Notes under the pieces: model-generated
Database searches by the model: none
Told to the model about the DNA's origin: nothing
What the model saw: only the letters and a program-made list of their open reading frames with translations
Position numbers and translations under genes: made by a program
Source of the DNA: Kitasatospora purpeofusca
GTDB lineage: Bacteria; Actinomycetota; Actinomycetes; Streptomycetales; Streptomycetaceae
Assembly: GCF_000718025.1 (NCBI RefSeq)
Contig: NZ_JODS01000014.1
Location: 1 to 64,000 of the forward strand
Direction of reading: 5' to 3'
DNA length: 64,000 nucleotides
In this document: positions 1 through 8,446 of the stretch, in pieces
Layout: the number at the start of each line of letters is the position of its first letter
How positions within the stretch are numbered: position 1 is the stretch's first letter

Positions 1-118
1 CGGTGGTGTGGGTGGTGCCGATGACGAGGAGGGCGCCGTCGCGGTTGAGGATCAGGGCGTGGTGGTGGTGCCGTCGGCGGGGCGGCGTCGTGTGGAGGGT
101 GGGGAGGTGGTGCAGCAC
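1..118 (-). CDS. Hypothetical protein, cut by the window edge
   Basis: Reading leftward from a GTG at 118 the frame stays open to the window edge (39 codons seen). An AGGAG sits five bases before the GTG, which decides the start. The visible peptide is rich in His and Pro, then runs into a hydrophobic beta-like stretch (ALILNRDGALLVIGTT). I do not recognise it. It follows two small minus-strand genes closely (16 bases after the 67-residue membrane protein) and may be the third gene of that operon. The forward-strand open frames across the same stretch are compositional and have no credible ribosome site. Confidence 0.4.
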   Translation of the reverse strand, partial: MLHHLPTLHTTPPRRRHHHHALILNRDGALLVIGTTHTT

Positions 119-133
119 GGTGACTCCTGGGGT

Positions 134-337
134 TCAGTCGTCGGTGTTCTTGGGGGTGAGCCAGGTGAGACAGGCGGGGAGTCCGGCGCTGATGCCGGTG
201 GCGAGGACGAGGCCGAAGATGAGGAGTTGGGGTCCGAGGGGTCCGTCGTGGATGGGCCGGCAGACGAGGGCGGCGGCGACGGCGCTGAGGGTGGGGACGA
301 CGAGGGCGGCGACGACGAGTCGCAGGGGGCGGTTCAC
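134..337 (-). CDS. Small membrane protein (67 aa)
   Basis: The GTG start at 337 overlaps the TGA of the preceding gene in a GTGA arrangement, which suggests translational coupling. The product has two hydrophobic segments, about residues 6-24 (LRLVVAALVVPTLSAVAAAL) and 33-55, joined by a short polar loop, and ends in a charged tail (KNTDD). This suggests a two-pass membrane protein. No family recognised. It belongs to a minus-strand group of three small genes that diverges from the XRE regulator at 693. Confidence 0.55.
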   Translation of the reverse strand: MNRPLRLVVAALVVPTLSAVAAALVCRPIHDGPLGPQLLIFGLVLATGISAGLPACLTWLTPKNTDD

Positions 338-570
338 GCCACGTCGGAGATGCGGGGCCGGCTGGGGTGCTGGACGCTGAGGAAGCGGGGGTCGGGAAGG
401 GCCTGGATGCGGTTGGGCTTGGTGGTCCACTCGCAGCCGCCGGCCTCGTGGCGGAGGTAGACGAGCCCGGCGAGGGTGTCCATGTAGACCGCTTCGAGGG
501 GCTTGCCGGAGGTGTCGAGGTGCGCGAGGTCACGGACGACCTCGCCGACGGCAGGGGTGTAGACGGACAT
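334..570 (-). CDS. Small hypothetical protein (78 aa)
   Basis: Starts at the ATG at 570 with GGAG five bases upstream (reading leftward). The protein begins MSVYTPAVGEVVRDLAHLDT and carries Asp/Glu-rich and Trp-containing stretches typical of soluble small Streptomyces proteins; no transmembrane segment is seen. It is the first gene of the minus-strand group and is divergent from the XRE/DUF397 pair, a common position for small accessory genes beside such pairs. Function unknown. Longer upstream in-frame starts exist but would cross the promoter region. Confidence 0.6.
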   Translation of the reverse strand: MSVYTPAVGEVVRDLAHLDTSGKPLEAVYMDTLAGLVYLRHEAGGCEWTTKPNRIQALPDPRFLSVQHPSRPRISDVA

Positions 571-665
571 GAGGGCTCCACTGGTTGCGCTGTGCATTGG
601 GATCACTACGACCCGTATCCATACTGGGGGGTCGGGGCTACGATCGAAAGCCGCAGAACTGGCGA

Positions 666-682
666 ATTGATTTGCGTTCAAT
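666..682. promoter_or_regulatory. Palindrome before the XRE gene (candidate autoregulatory site)
   Basis: ATTGA-N7-TCAAT lies 11 bases upstream of the ATG at 693, in an AT-richer stretch. XRE regulators commonly bind such short palindromes at their own promoters. Assignment is inference. Confidence 0.3.
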
Positions 683-692
683 CGAGGCCACC

Positions 693-1532
693 ATGAACCA
701 GCGCGAACTTGACCCCTCGTCATCTCCAAGTGCGGCACTCGGCGTTCAACTTCGCAGGTCACGCAACGCGCGAGGGCTCACCCAGACCGAACTTGGTCGA
801 ATCATCAACTTCTCCGCGTCCTACATCTCGCGAATTGAACGGGGAGTGGAACCTCCAAGTCTCAGGCTCGCCCAGGAGGCCGATCGGGCACTCGACACCG
901 GCGGAACGCTTGAGCTGATGCTTGATCAGCTCAAGCACAGCCTGCTCATCGAGGGTTTCCCGGAGTTCGCCGAACAGGAGGCCCGAGCTACCGCCATACG
1001 GCTGTTCGAGATCGCTGTCGTTCCTGGACTGCTCCAGGTTCAGTCCTATGCCACGGCCTACGAGATGGCCGCAGTGCGCCAAGGCGTCTCGACCACGGAA
1101 CGGGCGGCCGAACGTCTGGCCTTCCTCCGAACCAGGCAGAGCAGACTGTCCGCAAGCCGTCCGCCGAGCCTTCAGGCCGTGCTCGATGCCACCTGCCTGC
1201 TCAGGCCGATCGGTGGCCCTGCTGTGATGATCGAGCAGCTCTCACATCTGGAGACGTTGGCCGAAAAACCCACGAACGTACTCCAGATCGCCCCGTTGGA
1301 ACTCGGCGAGGACAGGCCGCTGAACTATCCGCTCGTTCTGCTCACACTTCCCGACCGTCGCATGATGGGCTACACCGAGACCCTTCAGCGTGGGTATCTT
1401 GAACGCGATGCCGAGACAGTGGCGGGATGGGTGAGCAACTACGATCGGCTGCAGGTCGAATCGCTCTCGCGAGGAGCGTCGCTGACCTACATCCGCAAAG
1501 TACGGAAGGACTTCGAGGATCATGTCCGTTGA
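693..1532 (+). CDS. XRE-family helix-turn-helix regulator with DUF5753 domain
   Basis: 279 residues. The N-terminal HTH is about residues 15-70 (QLRRSRNARGLTQTELGRII, then SASYISRIERG). The rest, about 90-275, has the DUF5753 signature including a VPGLLQVQSYATAY segment. The start is the ATG preceded by GAGG at good spacing; an upstream in-frame start at 585 lacks a ribosome site. The gene overlaps the following DUF397 gene by 11 bases. This pair architecture is widespread in Streptomyces (WhiJ-like paralogues), where it has been linked to developmental control and, in some cases, to toxin-antitoxin behaviour. Role here is inferred from family only. Confidence 0.9.
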   Translation: MNQRELDPSSSPSAALGVQLRRSRNARGLTQTELGRIINFSASYISRIERGVEPPSLRLAQEADRALDTGGTLELMLDQLKHSLLIEGFPEFAEQEARATAIRLFEIAVVPGLLQVQSYATAYEMAAVRQGVSTTERAAERLAFLRTRQSRLSASRPPSLQAVLDATCLLRPIGGPAVMIEQLSHLETLAEKPTNVLQIAPLELGEDRPLNYPLVLLTLPDRRMMGYTETLQRGYLERDAETVAGWVSNYDRLQVESLSRGASLTYIRKVRKDFEDHVR

Positions 1533-1728
1533 CCTCAGCGGTGCCCACTGGCGCAAGAGCACCTACAGCAACGGTCAGGGCGGGTGCGTCGAAGTCTCCG
1601 ACGGCCACGCAGGCGTCATGCCGGTTCGAGACTCCAAGGACCCGCAAGGGCCCTCCCTGCTCTTTCCCGCCGACGCCTGGCGCGCCTTCGTCACCGCTGT
1701 CCAGGGCGGCGAGTTCGGCACCGTCTGA
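1522..1728 (+). CDS. DUF397 protein, partner of the XRE regulator
   Basis: 68 residues with the hallmark DUF397 pattern: WRKSTYSNG near the N-terminus, VPVRDSKDP-type (here MPVRDSKDPQGP) in the middle and FPADAWRAFV near the end. It overlaps the 3' end of the XRE gene by 11 bases, so the two are very probably co-translated. DUF397 proteins usually act with the adjacent XRE protein. A second DUF397 protein with a nearly identical C-terminal half lies at 2530. Confidence 0.92.
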   Translation: MSVDLSGAHWRKSTYSNGQGGCVEVSDGHAGVMPVRDSKDPQGPSLLFPADAWRAFVTAVQGGEFGTV

Positions 1729-1776
1729 ACCCCAGCACCACCTCTGAGCCCCGACCGCTGAACCACCGGTCGGGGC

Positions 1777-2436
1777 TCATCCCGCTCTCCACCCGTGCGC
1801 GTACTCGATGTTCAGCACCCCCGGCCCCTTGACCGGACCCTTCGCCGTCAGATCCCCCGCGTGGTGCAACATCACGCTGTCGTACGGCGACCACGGAGTC
1901 CCCGCCAGCGCACGAGCCGGACCCTCCCGCACCAGCGAATGCACTCGTGCCCCCGTCCACCGGAACGCCTCCGCGCTCCCGGTCAGGAACAACGTCTCGG
2001 CAGCGAACCCGAACCTCAACTCGTCCCGCCGCCACTCCTCCGGCTCCTTCTCCCCCGAGAAGTCCGTCTCCGGAACCTCCATCACCTGCGGCTGCCCCAC
2101 CCCCAGCCTCCCCCGCACCGCCTTCCACCGCGATACCGGAAACCCCAATCCGCCCTGCACCAGCACGAGATCAACCACCGGCGAATGGAACCACCCCGGC
2201 AGCCGACCCGGTCCCTCCCGCTCGGCCCGCAACGGCAGATACACCAGCGACTGCCGCGACCGCGCCGCCAACCCCCACGCCGCCGCCACGTTCCTGGCCC
2301 CCTCCAGGTCCACGAACATGTCCAGCGACCATTCCTTCCGGAACAGCACCGCCCGTCCCGACCTCGGGACGGCCTTCACCACCCGGTACTCCTCGCCACC
2401 GTGCCGCACCCGGTGGACCGTCGTCCTCAACTCCAC
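1777..2436 (-). CDS. Hypothetical protein between two DUF397 genes
   Basis: 219 residues, GTG start at 2436 with AGGA six bases upstream. The sequence is mixed alpha/beta, soluble, with many Arg, Trp and aromatic residues and no signal peptide or membrane segment. Codon third positions are GC-rich throughout and the frame is open for 660 bases, so it is probably a real gene. I recognise no domain. It is inserted on the opposite strand between the XRE/DUF397 pair and the orphan DUF397, and its 3' end is about 50 bases from the first DUF397 stop. Confidence 0.7.
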   Translation of the reverse strand: MELRTTVHRVRHGGEEYRVVKAVPRSGRAVLFRKEWSLDMFVDLEGARNVAAAWGLAARSRQSLVYLPLRAEREGPGRLPGWFHSPVVDLVLVQGGLGFPVSRWKAVRGRLGVGQPQVMEVPETDFSGEKEPEEWRRDELRFGFAAETLFLTGSAEAFRWTGARVHSLVREGPARALAGTPWSPYDSVMLHHAGDLTAKGPVKGPGVLNIEYAHGWRAG

Positions 2437-2529
2437 CAGGCAGTCCTACCCCGCCGGTACGCCCTCTGTCCCCCGGGTTTTCGTTCCCCTACCGTGGATC
2501 TCAGGCCTACAGAAGGGAACTCCTGGACC

Positions 2530-2715
2530 ATGTCGTGGCGGAAGAGCACCTACAGCAACGGTGGCGGCGGCTGCATCGAGATCGCCGACGACTCCCCCGG
2601 TCTCGTCCCCGTCCGTGACTCCAAGAACCCCGCCGGCCCCGCGCTCCTCTTCCCCGCCGACGCCTGGCGCGCCTTCGTCACCGCCGTCAAGCACGACGAG
2701 TTCGACATCCTCTGA
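2530..2715 (+). CDS. Orphan DUF397 protein
   Basis: 61 residues starting MSWRKSTYSNGGGGCIE and ending with the same FPADAWRAFVTAV block as the DUF397 protein at 1522. No XRE gene lies immediately upstream, so this copy is an orphan that may be served by the XRE protein at 693. The C-terminal halves of the two copies align residue for residue over about 25 positions, which fits a tandem duplication interrupted by the minus-strand gene at 1777-2436. Confidence 0.9.
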   Translation: MSWRKSTYSNGGGGCIEIADDSPGLVPVRDSKNPAGPALLFPADAWRAFVTAVKHDEFDIL

Positions 2716-2819
2716 CACCCCGTGCGCCGCGCGGTCGGCTCCCTGTGCTCTACATACGGCGTCCAAACGTTCGCACACCCCGCGCACACAGTCGCCACGC
2801 ACCCGGAGCCGACCGCTCG

Positions 2820-3169
2820 ATGAGCACCACCCTTCCCCGGTCCTCCTCCCCCGACCGCTCCGTTGCCGCCCCGCACGCCGCCATGCCGGCGACCACCCGG
2901 TCCCCCCTCGACGAGCCGACCCGTCCCGGGCTCAACGGCGGCACGATCACGCTCTACGCCCTCGCCGCCTTCTTCGCCCTGTTCGGCCTGGTCTCCCTCG
3001 TCAAGAACACCGAAGCCGACCTCGGCGGTTACGACGCCGCCTACCGCGCGGCCACCACTACGGCGTCTTCGTCCTCTCCCTCCCCTTCCTGGTCGTCGCG
3101 CTGATCCTGCACGCCGCCTCGCGGGCCGGGCTCCGATCCTCCCTGAACGCGGGCCGCTCCGGCCGGTGA
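2820..3169 (+). pseudogene. Small two-pass membrane protein split by a frameshift
   Basis: From the ATG at 2820 one frame encodes an N-terminal Ser/Pro-rich tail, a transmembrane segment (ITLYALAAFFALFGLVSLV) and a polar loop ending YDAAYRAA near 3053. It then decays into a Ser/Pro run and stops at 3104. In the frame one base back, from about 3053, the sequence reads HHYGVFVLSLPFLVVALILH, a second transmembrane segment, then a basic tail to a TGA at 3169. Joined, they give a coherent protein of about 116 residues. The shift is at the GCCACCAC stretch (about 3051-3058) and is consistent with loss of one base. A sequencing error or programmed shift cannot be excluded. Confidence 0.55.
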
Positions 3170-3251
3170 ACACCGCCGAGCGCGCCCACGGATCCCCCTC
3201 CCTCGCCGCGTCGGGCTGACCCGCACCCCCTCCGACTGCTTCGATGGGCGG

Positions 3252-4007
3252 ATGCGCGAAGCAGCCGCCCCAACTCCCCCACCACCGCCGCTCGCCGAGG
3301 TCCTCGGCGTGCGCCGGATCCGGCTCGCCGAGGTCGCCGCTCCTCGCCTCACCGCCGAGGAGCGGCACGCCCGGGACCAGATCTGGGCGACCATGGTCCT
3401 GGCCAATCCCACCCTCTTCGACGGGCCCGCGGTGGCCTGCGCCGACACCTCGTGGCCAAGACCCGGCGAGCTCCATGTCTCCTGGTCCCGGGTGACCTAC
3501 CGCCACTACGCCCTGCGCCGCGTCCCCTCCGCCACCGCCCCCACCGCCTCCCTCTCCGTCAGCGTCCTCCAGACCACCGACGACGGGCGTCTGCTCGTCG
3601 GCCGGATGTCCCCCACCACGGCCGCGCCCGGACGCTGGCAGTTCCCCGGCGGCTCCGTCGAACCCCCGCCCGACGGCGAGCGCCTCGACCTCGCCGCGCT
3701 GCGCCGCAACGCCGTGCGCGAGCTGGCCGAGGAGACCGGAGTCACCGCCGCCCCCGCCGAGTTGGAACTCCGGGTCGTCACCCGGGGCCAGTACGGCAGC
3801 GTCGGCGTGCTGTTCCTCGCGCCGCCCCTCCCCGAAGCAGCCCTGCGCGAGCGCTTCACCGCCCTCGCGCCGCCGGCACGGGAACTGGTCGAGCTGGCCT
3901 TCGTCCGCTCCCCCGCCGACCTCCCGGGCCTCCCCGGCCCGCACGCCGACTACCTCACCCCGGTCCTCCGCCACCTCGCCCGCCGGCGGGTGGGACGACG
4001 GCAGTAG
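3252..4007 (+). CDS. Nudix hydrolase
   Basis: 251 residues. The Nudix box is at about residues 133-164: GGSVEP, then RELAEETGV, with the catalytic REXXEE glutamates at 157, 160 and 161. The spacing between the first Gly-Gly and the REL block is longer than the canonical GX5EX7REUXEEXGU. The strand before it (GRWQFPGGSVEP) fits the family. The first 95 residues are a proline-rich leader and an unassigned domain, so the true start may be a downstream GTG; no strong ribosome site is seen at 3252. Substrate unknown: Nudix enzymes hydrolyse nucleoside-diphosphate-linked compounds. Confidence 0.8.
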   Translation: MREAAAPTPPPPPLAEVLGVRRIRLAEVAAPRLTAEERHARDQIWATMVLANPTLFDGPAVACADTSWPRPGELHVSWSRVTYRHYALRRVPSATAPTASLSVSVLQTTDDGRLLVGRMSPTTAAPGRWQFPGGSVEPPPDGERLDLAALRRNAVRELAEETGVTAAPAELELRVVTRGQYGSVGVLFLAPPLPEAALRERFTALAPPARELVELAFVRSPADLPGLPGPHADYLTPVLRHLARRRVGRRQ

Positions 4008-4048
4008 GAGGCGTGGCGCCCGAGCGGCCCGGCGGCCGCCGACGCGGA

Positions 4049-4079
4049 ACGCCCGGCCGGGGGGAACCCGGCCGGGCGT
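4049..4079. terminator. Bidirectional hairpin between convergent genes
   Basis: Perfect 13-bp inverted repeat (ACGCCCGGCCGGG and its complement) with a five-base loop, lying between the Nudix gene and the convergent ricin-domain gene. No T-tract, as is usual in streptomycetes. Confidence 0.75.
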
Positions 4080-4108
4080 CCGTACGGGCGTGACCCGTGG
4101 TGCGAGGC

Positions 4109-4699
4109 TCAGGGGATCGGGTTCAGGCGGAAGAGCTCGGGCTCCCTGTGCTGGATGATCTGGGCCGTCGCCGCGGTGGAGTGGTCCTGGGCGGAGAGCC
4201 ACATGCGGGTGCCGTTCTGGGTGTGCTGCGGAGAGAGGGCGAATGCCCGGGTGCCGTCGACCTGCAACATCCAGAATTCCTGGGCGTTGTTGCCGGTATT
4301 GAGGGTCGCGTCGCAGCGTTCGGTGATCACCCAGGTGCCGGCCTCGAGGCCCCGACGGTCGACGGACATGCACAGGCCGCTGCCGTGGTTAATGAACCTG
4401 TAGACCTCCAGGCCACCGGGGACGGACATGTGGCAGGACCGCCACACCTGGTTGCCGCCCCCGTTCCACCCGAACTGGGCGACCGACCCGTGGTTGCCGG
4501 AGGCAAGGGAGACCTCCACGGTCAGGCCGCTGTTGAGGGCCTCGATCTGGTAAGCACCCGGGTCGCAGGTGAAGCCGACCGGGTCGGCGGCCTGGGCGGC
4601 CGGGGCCGCGACGATCACTGACATGACCAGGGCGGCCGCGGTGCCGAGGACGGCGGCGAGGCGGCGTGCTCCGGAACCGGGGCGGTGCTGAGTACCCAT
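4109..4699 (-). CDS. Secreted ricin B-type lectin-domain protein
   Basis: 196 residues. Residues 1-38 form a Sec signal peptide (RR near residue 12, hydrophobic core, AAQA cleavage). The mature part is a single beta-trefoil-like domain with QVW (GGGNQVWRS), NHGSGLCMSV, TERCD and QEFWMLQ motifs typical of ricin-type carbohydrate-binding repeats. It lacks an attached catalytic domain, so it probably acts as a stand-alone lectin outside the cell. It lies 92 bases downstream of a second secreted protein on the same strand, so the pair is probably one operon. Ligand unknown. Confidence 0.75.
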   Translation of the reverse strand: MGTQHRPGSGARRLAAVLGTAAALVMSVIVAAPAAQAADPVGFTCDPGAYQIEALNSGLTVEVSLASGNHGSVAQFGWNGGGNQVWRSCHMSVPGGLEVYRFINHGSGLCMSVDRRGLEAGTWVITERCDATLNTGNNAQEFWMLQVDGTRAFALSPQHTQNGTRMWLSAQDHSTAATAQIIQHREPELFRLNPIP

Positions 4700-4791
4700 G
4701 ACAGGCTCGCTTTCGCGGAGAAGTGGAGAGGTGAAGGAGCGGAGGATTTCGGACCGGACGGACGGGCCGACGGTGAACGGGCCGCAAGCGG

Positions 4792-5451
4792 TCAGCAGTT
4801 GCCGATCCGCTGCCGGGCGAGGGCGCTCAGCGATCCGGCCGGCTCGGGGTGGGTGCAGACGACCGTGCCGATCTCGATGTCCGCGAAGGTCGTGTAGGTG
4901 CCCGTGCCATTGGGATTGGTGTTGATCCAGAGGCCCGTGGTCGGGCCGCTGCGTGCGCAGGTGTAGCGGACGAACTGGCCCGCCACCTTCCGGGTGCCCC
5001 TGTAGAGCCCGTAGCGCCCGGACTGGTTGAAGTTCTGGGTGACTTTGACCTCTTCGGTCTCGGTGGTCGCCTTGGTGGTGAGCACCGAGAGGCTGGTCTT
5101 GAAGCCGACCTTGACGAAAAGTCCGCTGAGATCGGCGGTGAACTCGCGGCTGGAGTTGATCGTGGTGCTGACCGAATCGACCCGCGCGAGGGTCTTCTCG
5201 TAGGTACCGGTGGTGCCGGGCGCGACGGTGAAGCCGATGAACTCCGTGACGACCGGGTCAACCTGGGCGGAGACGACGTCGTCCCAGAACTTCTCGACGT
5301 TGGGGTTGCAGGTCGGACTCGGAGGCGTGGGCAGGGTCGTGGCACTCGCCGGGGTCGCGGTCAGTGGAACCAGGGCGGCCACGGTAACGGCCGCCGCGGT
5401 GGCGGCGAGGCGCTTGGCGAGGTGCTTGGCGAGGTGCTTGCTGAGGCTCAT
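4792..5451 (-). CDS. Secreted protein, possible beta-pore-former
   Basis: 219 residues; start chosen at ATG 5451 because GGAGGAA stands six bases upstream. Residues 1-37 are a signal peptide ending PASA. The mature protein has four cysteines, at 48, 165, near 209 and the last residue, which could form two disulfides. Residues about 92-142 are unusual: a long Ser/Thr-rich stretch alternating polar and hydrophobic residues (DSVSTTINSSREFTADLSG, then VGFKTSLSVLTTKATTETEE), the pattern of an amphipathic beta hairpin in aerolysin/ETX-type toxins. That assignment is inference. It is followed by the ricin-domain gene on the same strand. Confidence 0.65.
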   Translation of the reverse strand: MSLSKHLAKHLAKRLAATAAAVTVAALVPLTATPASATTLPTPPSPTCNPNVEKFWDDVVSAQVDPVVTEFIGFTVAPGTTGTYEKTLARVDSVSTTINSSREFTADLSGLFVKVGFKTSLSVLTTKATTETEEVKVTQNFNQSGRYGLYRGTRKVAGQFVRYTCARSGPTTGLWINTNPNGTGTYTTFADIEIGTVVCTHPEPAGSLSALARQRIGNC

Positions 5452-5599
5452 GGGCGTTCCTCCAGGGGCTGCGGGCACGTGCTGCGAGGCGCGATGCGAA
5501 GGCGACCGGTCCCTCGTGGGGCCGGTGCGGATCGACCTTCCCAATCGGCTGCTCCGGTTCGGCACGGCCCGGCCATCGGATCACCATCGGAGGTGATGG

Positions 5600-8446
5600 T
5601 CAGGCTCCTGGGAGAACTTCCGCCGTGCGTTCGTCGGGATCCGTCAGGGCCTCCAGGGCCGCCGACACGTCGGCACGCAGCAGCGGGTTCTCGGTGGTGC
5701 TGTCGATCACTGCCAGCGCCCGGCGGAGGCAGGCGGCGGCCCGTTCCGGTTGGCCCAGCCGGCGGTGGTGGTCACCCAGGTAGAAGAGGGTGAAGCTCTC
5801 CAGGACCGGGTCCCCCGCGAAACGGTGGCGGTCGAGCGCCCGGTACAGGAACTCGTCGGCCTCCCCGGTGTCACCGGCGAGAGCAGCGGCCACGCCGAGG
5901 TTGGTCTCGCAGACGCCGATCACCCAGTGGTCCCAACCGTCCTCGGGCTGCGCCAGCAGCAGCGCGAGGGACTGCCGGAAGTACTCCCGGGCCCGCCCGG
6001 GCTCGTCGGTGTTGAGGCTGTGCTCGCCCAGGTTGCCGATCACCACGGCCTCCCCGACCGGGTCGCCGGCCGAGGCCAGCAGAGCCCGGGCCCGGAGGAG
6101 TTCGGCCAGGCCGTCGTCGTGCCGGCCGACCGCACCGAGCACCGTGGCCAGGTCGTTGCGCGCGTGGCCCTCGCCGTAGCGGTCGCCGGACCGCCGGGCG
6201 GCGGCCACCGCCAGCCGGGCCGCCTCCTCCCGGTCGTCCAGGTGCGGGCTCACGAAGAAGTAGCCCCACAGCGCCAGGGGCAGCCGCCAGGCGAAGTCGT
6301 CGAGGCCGTGCTCGGCGGCCTCCCGCACGAGGCCCATCAGGTGCGTGTGCTCGCTCTCGCACCAGCTGCGGGCCTCAGCCGACGTGGCGAACCCCGGCGG
6401 CTCGTACCAGGGGCCGGGACGGGGGAATCCCGTCCGCTGCCGGTGCGGGGTCAGCAGGCGGACAGCCGCGTCGGCGTGGTTCAGGTACCAGCTGCAGAGG
6501 CGTTCGCGGGCGGCGATGCGTTCGGCCGTCCCGGTCTCGGAGGCGGCGCGTTCGGCGGCGTACAGGCGCAGCAGGTCGTGCATGCGGTACCGGTCGCGGC
6601 CCTCGTAGGTGAGCAGGTGGGCGGTGGCCAGCTTCCCCAGGACCGGGCGGACAGCCGCGGTGCGTTCGCCGCAGAGCGCGGCGGCGGCGGCCGTGCAGAG
6701 GTCGGGGGCGGGGCCGAGGGCGAACAGCCGGAAGAGGTCCTGGGCGCGGGCGGGCAGGGCGCGGTAGGAGAGATCGAACGCGGCGCGGACGGTCGAGGCG
6801 GCGTCCCCCTCGATCTCCAGCGCGCCGAGCCGGTCCTCGGCGTCGCGCAGTTCGGCGACCTGGTCGGCGACCGTGAGTCCGGGGCGTACGGCGAGGCGAC
6901 TGGCGGCGATGGCGAGAGCGAGGGGCAACCGCCCGCAAACGGTGGCGAGTTCGGTGGCGGCGGCGGGTTCGGTGCGCGCCCGGTCGTCGCCGATGACGCG
7001 GTCCAGCAGGGCGACGGCGTCGGCGGCCGGCATGAGGTCGAGGGCCAGTGAGCGGGCGCCGTCGCGGGCGGCGAGCCCGGCGAGGCTGGTCCGGCTGGTG
7101 ACCGCGGTCAGGCACCGCGGCCCGCCCGGGAGCAGCGGGCGGACCTGTTCGGCGCTGTGCGCGTTGTCGAGGACGACCAGGACGCGCCGGTCGGCCAGCA
7201 TGGACCGGTACAGCGCGGCGGCCTCGTCGGGCGCGCTGGGTACCTGCGGACCGGGCACACCGAGGGCGCGCAGGAACCGGGCCAGCACCGCGTGCGCGGA
7301 CAGCGGCGGACCGGCCGAGAAGCCGTGCAGGTCCGCGTAGAGCTGGCCGTCCGGGAAGCGGCCGCGCACCCGGTGCGCCCACTGAACGATCAGGGTGCTC
7401 TTGCCGACCCCGGCGGTGCCGGAGACGGTGAAGACCGTCGCCGCCGCTGGGGCGGCCGGTCCGGGACCGGCAGCCTCGGCGGCGAACCCGTCGAGTGCCG
7501 CGAGTTCCGCACTGCGCCCGGCGAACGAGGCGGACGGGGAGGGCAGTTGGGCGGGCCGCGGCACCACCGCGCCGGGGGCAGGGGCACGGTCGGGGGCGAC
7601 GTCGGTCGCGGGGTTCCCGGCCGACGCGCTGTCGCCCGGTGCCGCACTCCCCGCCGGCCCGCCCGGCCCTCGATCGACCACCTCGCGCCCGTTCCGTTCT
7701 GGCTCGGACTTGAGCAACTCCAGGTGCAGATTCCGCAGTTCGGGACTGGGGTCGAGCCCCAGCTCCTCCGCGAGGCGACCGACGAACAGCCGGTGGACCG
7801 CCAGCGCGTCGGCCGTCCGGCCCGAGCGGTGCAGCGCACGCATCAACTGCCCGGCGAACCGCTCCCGGAGCGGATGCTCGGCGACCAGGGCGGTCAGTTC
7901 CGGCACCGTCTCGCGGTACCGGCCCAGGGTCGCCTCCAGGTCGAGGCAGTCCTCCCAGGCGGTCAGCCGCAACTCCTCCAGCGCGACGCAGGCCGCCGCC
8001 GGAAGCTGCCCGGGGAGCCCGTCCAGGACCGGGCCGCGCCACAGTGCCAGCGCCTCGCGCAGGTCCGCCAACGCGGCGACGGCTTCGCCTGCGGCCGCCG
8101 CGGCGCGGGACCGCGCCACCCGGTCGGCGAAGGTCCGGGCGTCCAGCCGGTGGCCGTCGAGCACGAGCCGGTACCCGTGGTCGCCGGTCAGCAGCACGGG
8201 TGGGCCGGCGGGTTCGGCCTCGGCGAACCGTCGGCGCAGCATCCCGGCCAGATTGCCGACCTGGCGCCCGGCGGTCGCCGGCGGGTGGTCGTCCCAGACC
8301 GCGTCGACCAACCGGCTGACCGGGACACTGCTGTCCGCGTTCAGCAACAGCGCCGCGAGCAGACGCTCCTGACGATCGCCCCCCAACCGGACCCGGACAC
8401 CGGCGCCGGTCCGCACCTCCAACGGCCCCAGAACCCCGAACTCCAC
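5600..8446 (-). CDS. AfsR-like BTAD/NB-ARC/TPR transcriptional regulator
   Basis: 948 residues, GTG start with GGGAGGGG five bases upstream. Order: OmpR-type winged helix (about 1-95), bacterial transcriptional activator domain (98-245, with ELGLDPSPELR), Pro/Ala linker, NB-ARC ATPase (about 335-570; P-loop GTAGVGKS at 343-350, Walker B VLVVLDNA), winged-helix-like region, then TPR repeats to the C-terminus. This is the SARP/AfsR architecture of large streptomycete activators of secondary metabolism. No biosynthetic cluster is adjacent. The nearest genes downstream on the same strand are the two secreted proteins at 4.1-5.5 kb, a plausible but unproven target. Confidence 0.93.
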   Translation of the reverse strand: MEFGVLGPLEVRTGAGVRVRLGGDRQERLLAALLLNADSSVPVSRLVDAVWDDHPPATAGRQVGNLAGMLRRRFAEAEPAGPPVLLTGDHGYRLVLDGHRLDARTFADRVARSRAAAAAGEAVAALADLREALALWRGPVLDGLPGQLPAAACVALEELRLTAWEDCLDLEATLGRYRETVPELTALVAEHPLRERFAGQLMRALHRSGRTADALAVHRLFVGRLAEELGLDPSPELRNLHLELLKSEPERNGREVVDRGPGGPAGSAAPGDSASAGNPATDVAPDRAPAPGAVVPRPAQLPSPSASFAGRSAELAALDGFAAEAAGPGPAAPAAATVFTVSGTAGVGKSTLIVQWAHRVRGRFPDGQLYADLHGFSAGPPLSAHAVLARFLRALGVPGPQVPSAPDEAAALYRSMLADRRVLVVLDNAHSAEQVRPLLPGGPRCLTAVTSRTSLAGLAARDGARSLALDLMPAADAVALLDRVIGDDRARTEPAAATELATVCGRLPLALAIAASRLAVRPGLTVADQVAELRDAEDRLGALEIEGDAASTVRAAFDLSYRALPARAQDLFRLFALGPAPDLCTAAAAALCGERTAAVRPVLGKLATAHLLTYEGRDRYRMHDLLRLYAAERAASETGTAERIAARERLCSWYLNHADAAVRLLTPHRQRTGFPRPGPWYEPPGFATSAEARSWCESEHTHLMGLVREAAEHGLDDFAWRLPLALWGYFFVSPHLDDREEAARLAVAAARRSGDRYGEGHARNDLATVLGAVGRHDDGLAELLRARALLASAGDPVGEAVVIGNLGEHSLNTDEPGRAREYFRQSLALLLAQPEDGWDHWVIGVCETNLGVAAALAGDTGEADEFLYRALDRHRFAGDPVLESFTLFYLGDHHRRLGQPERAAACLRRALAVIDSTTENPLLRADVSAALEALTDPDERTAEVLPGA

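Noticed and set aside
1600..1650. tRNA-like GGTTCGAGACTCC
   Set aside because: It is part of the conserved VRDS coding segment of the DUF397 gene; no cloverleaf can be drawn.
5600..8446. AfsR-like regulator as a marker of an adjacent biosynthetic gene cluster
   Set aside because: No polyketide, peptide, terpene or RiPP biosynthetic gene is within reach in this window.
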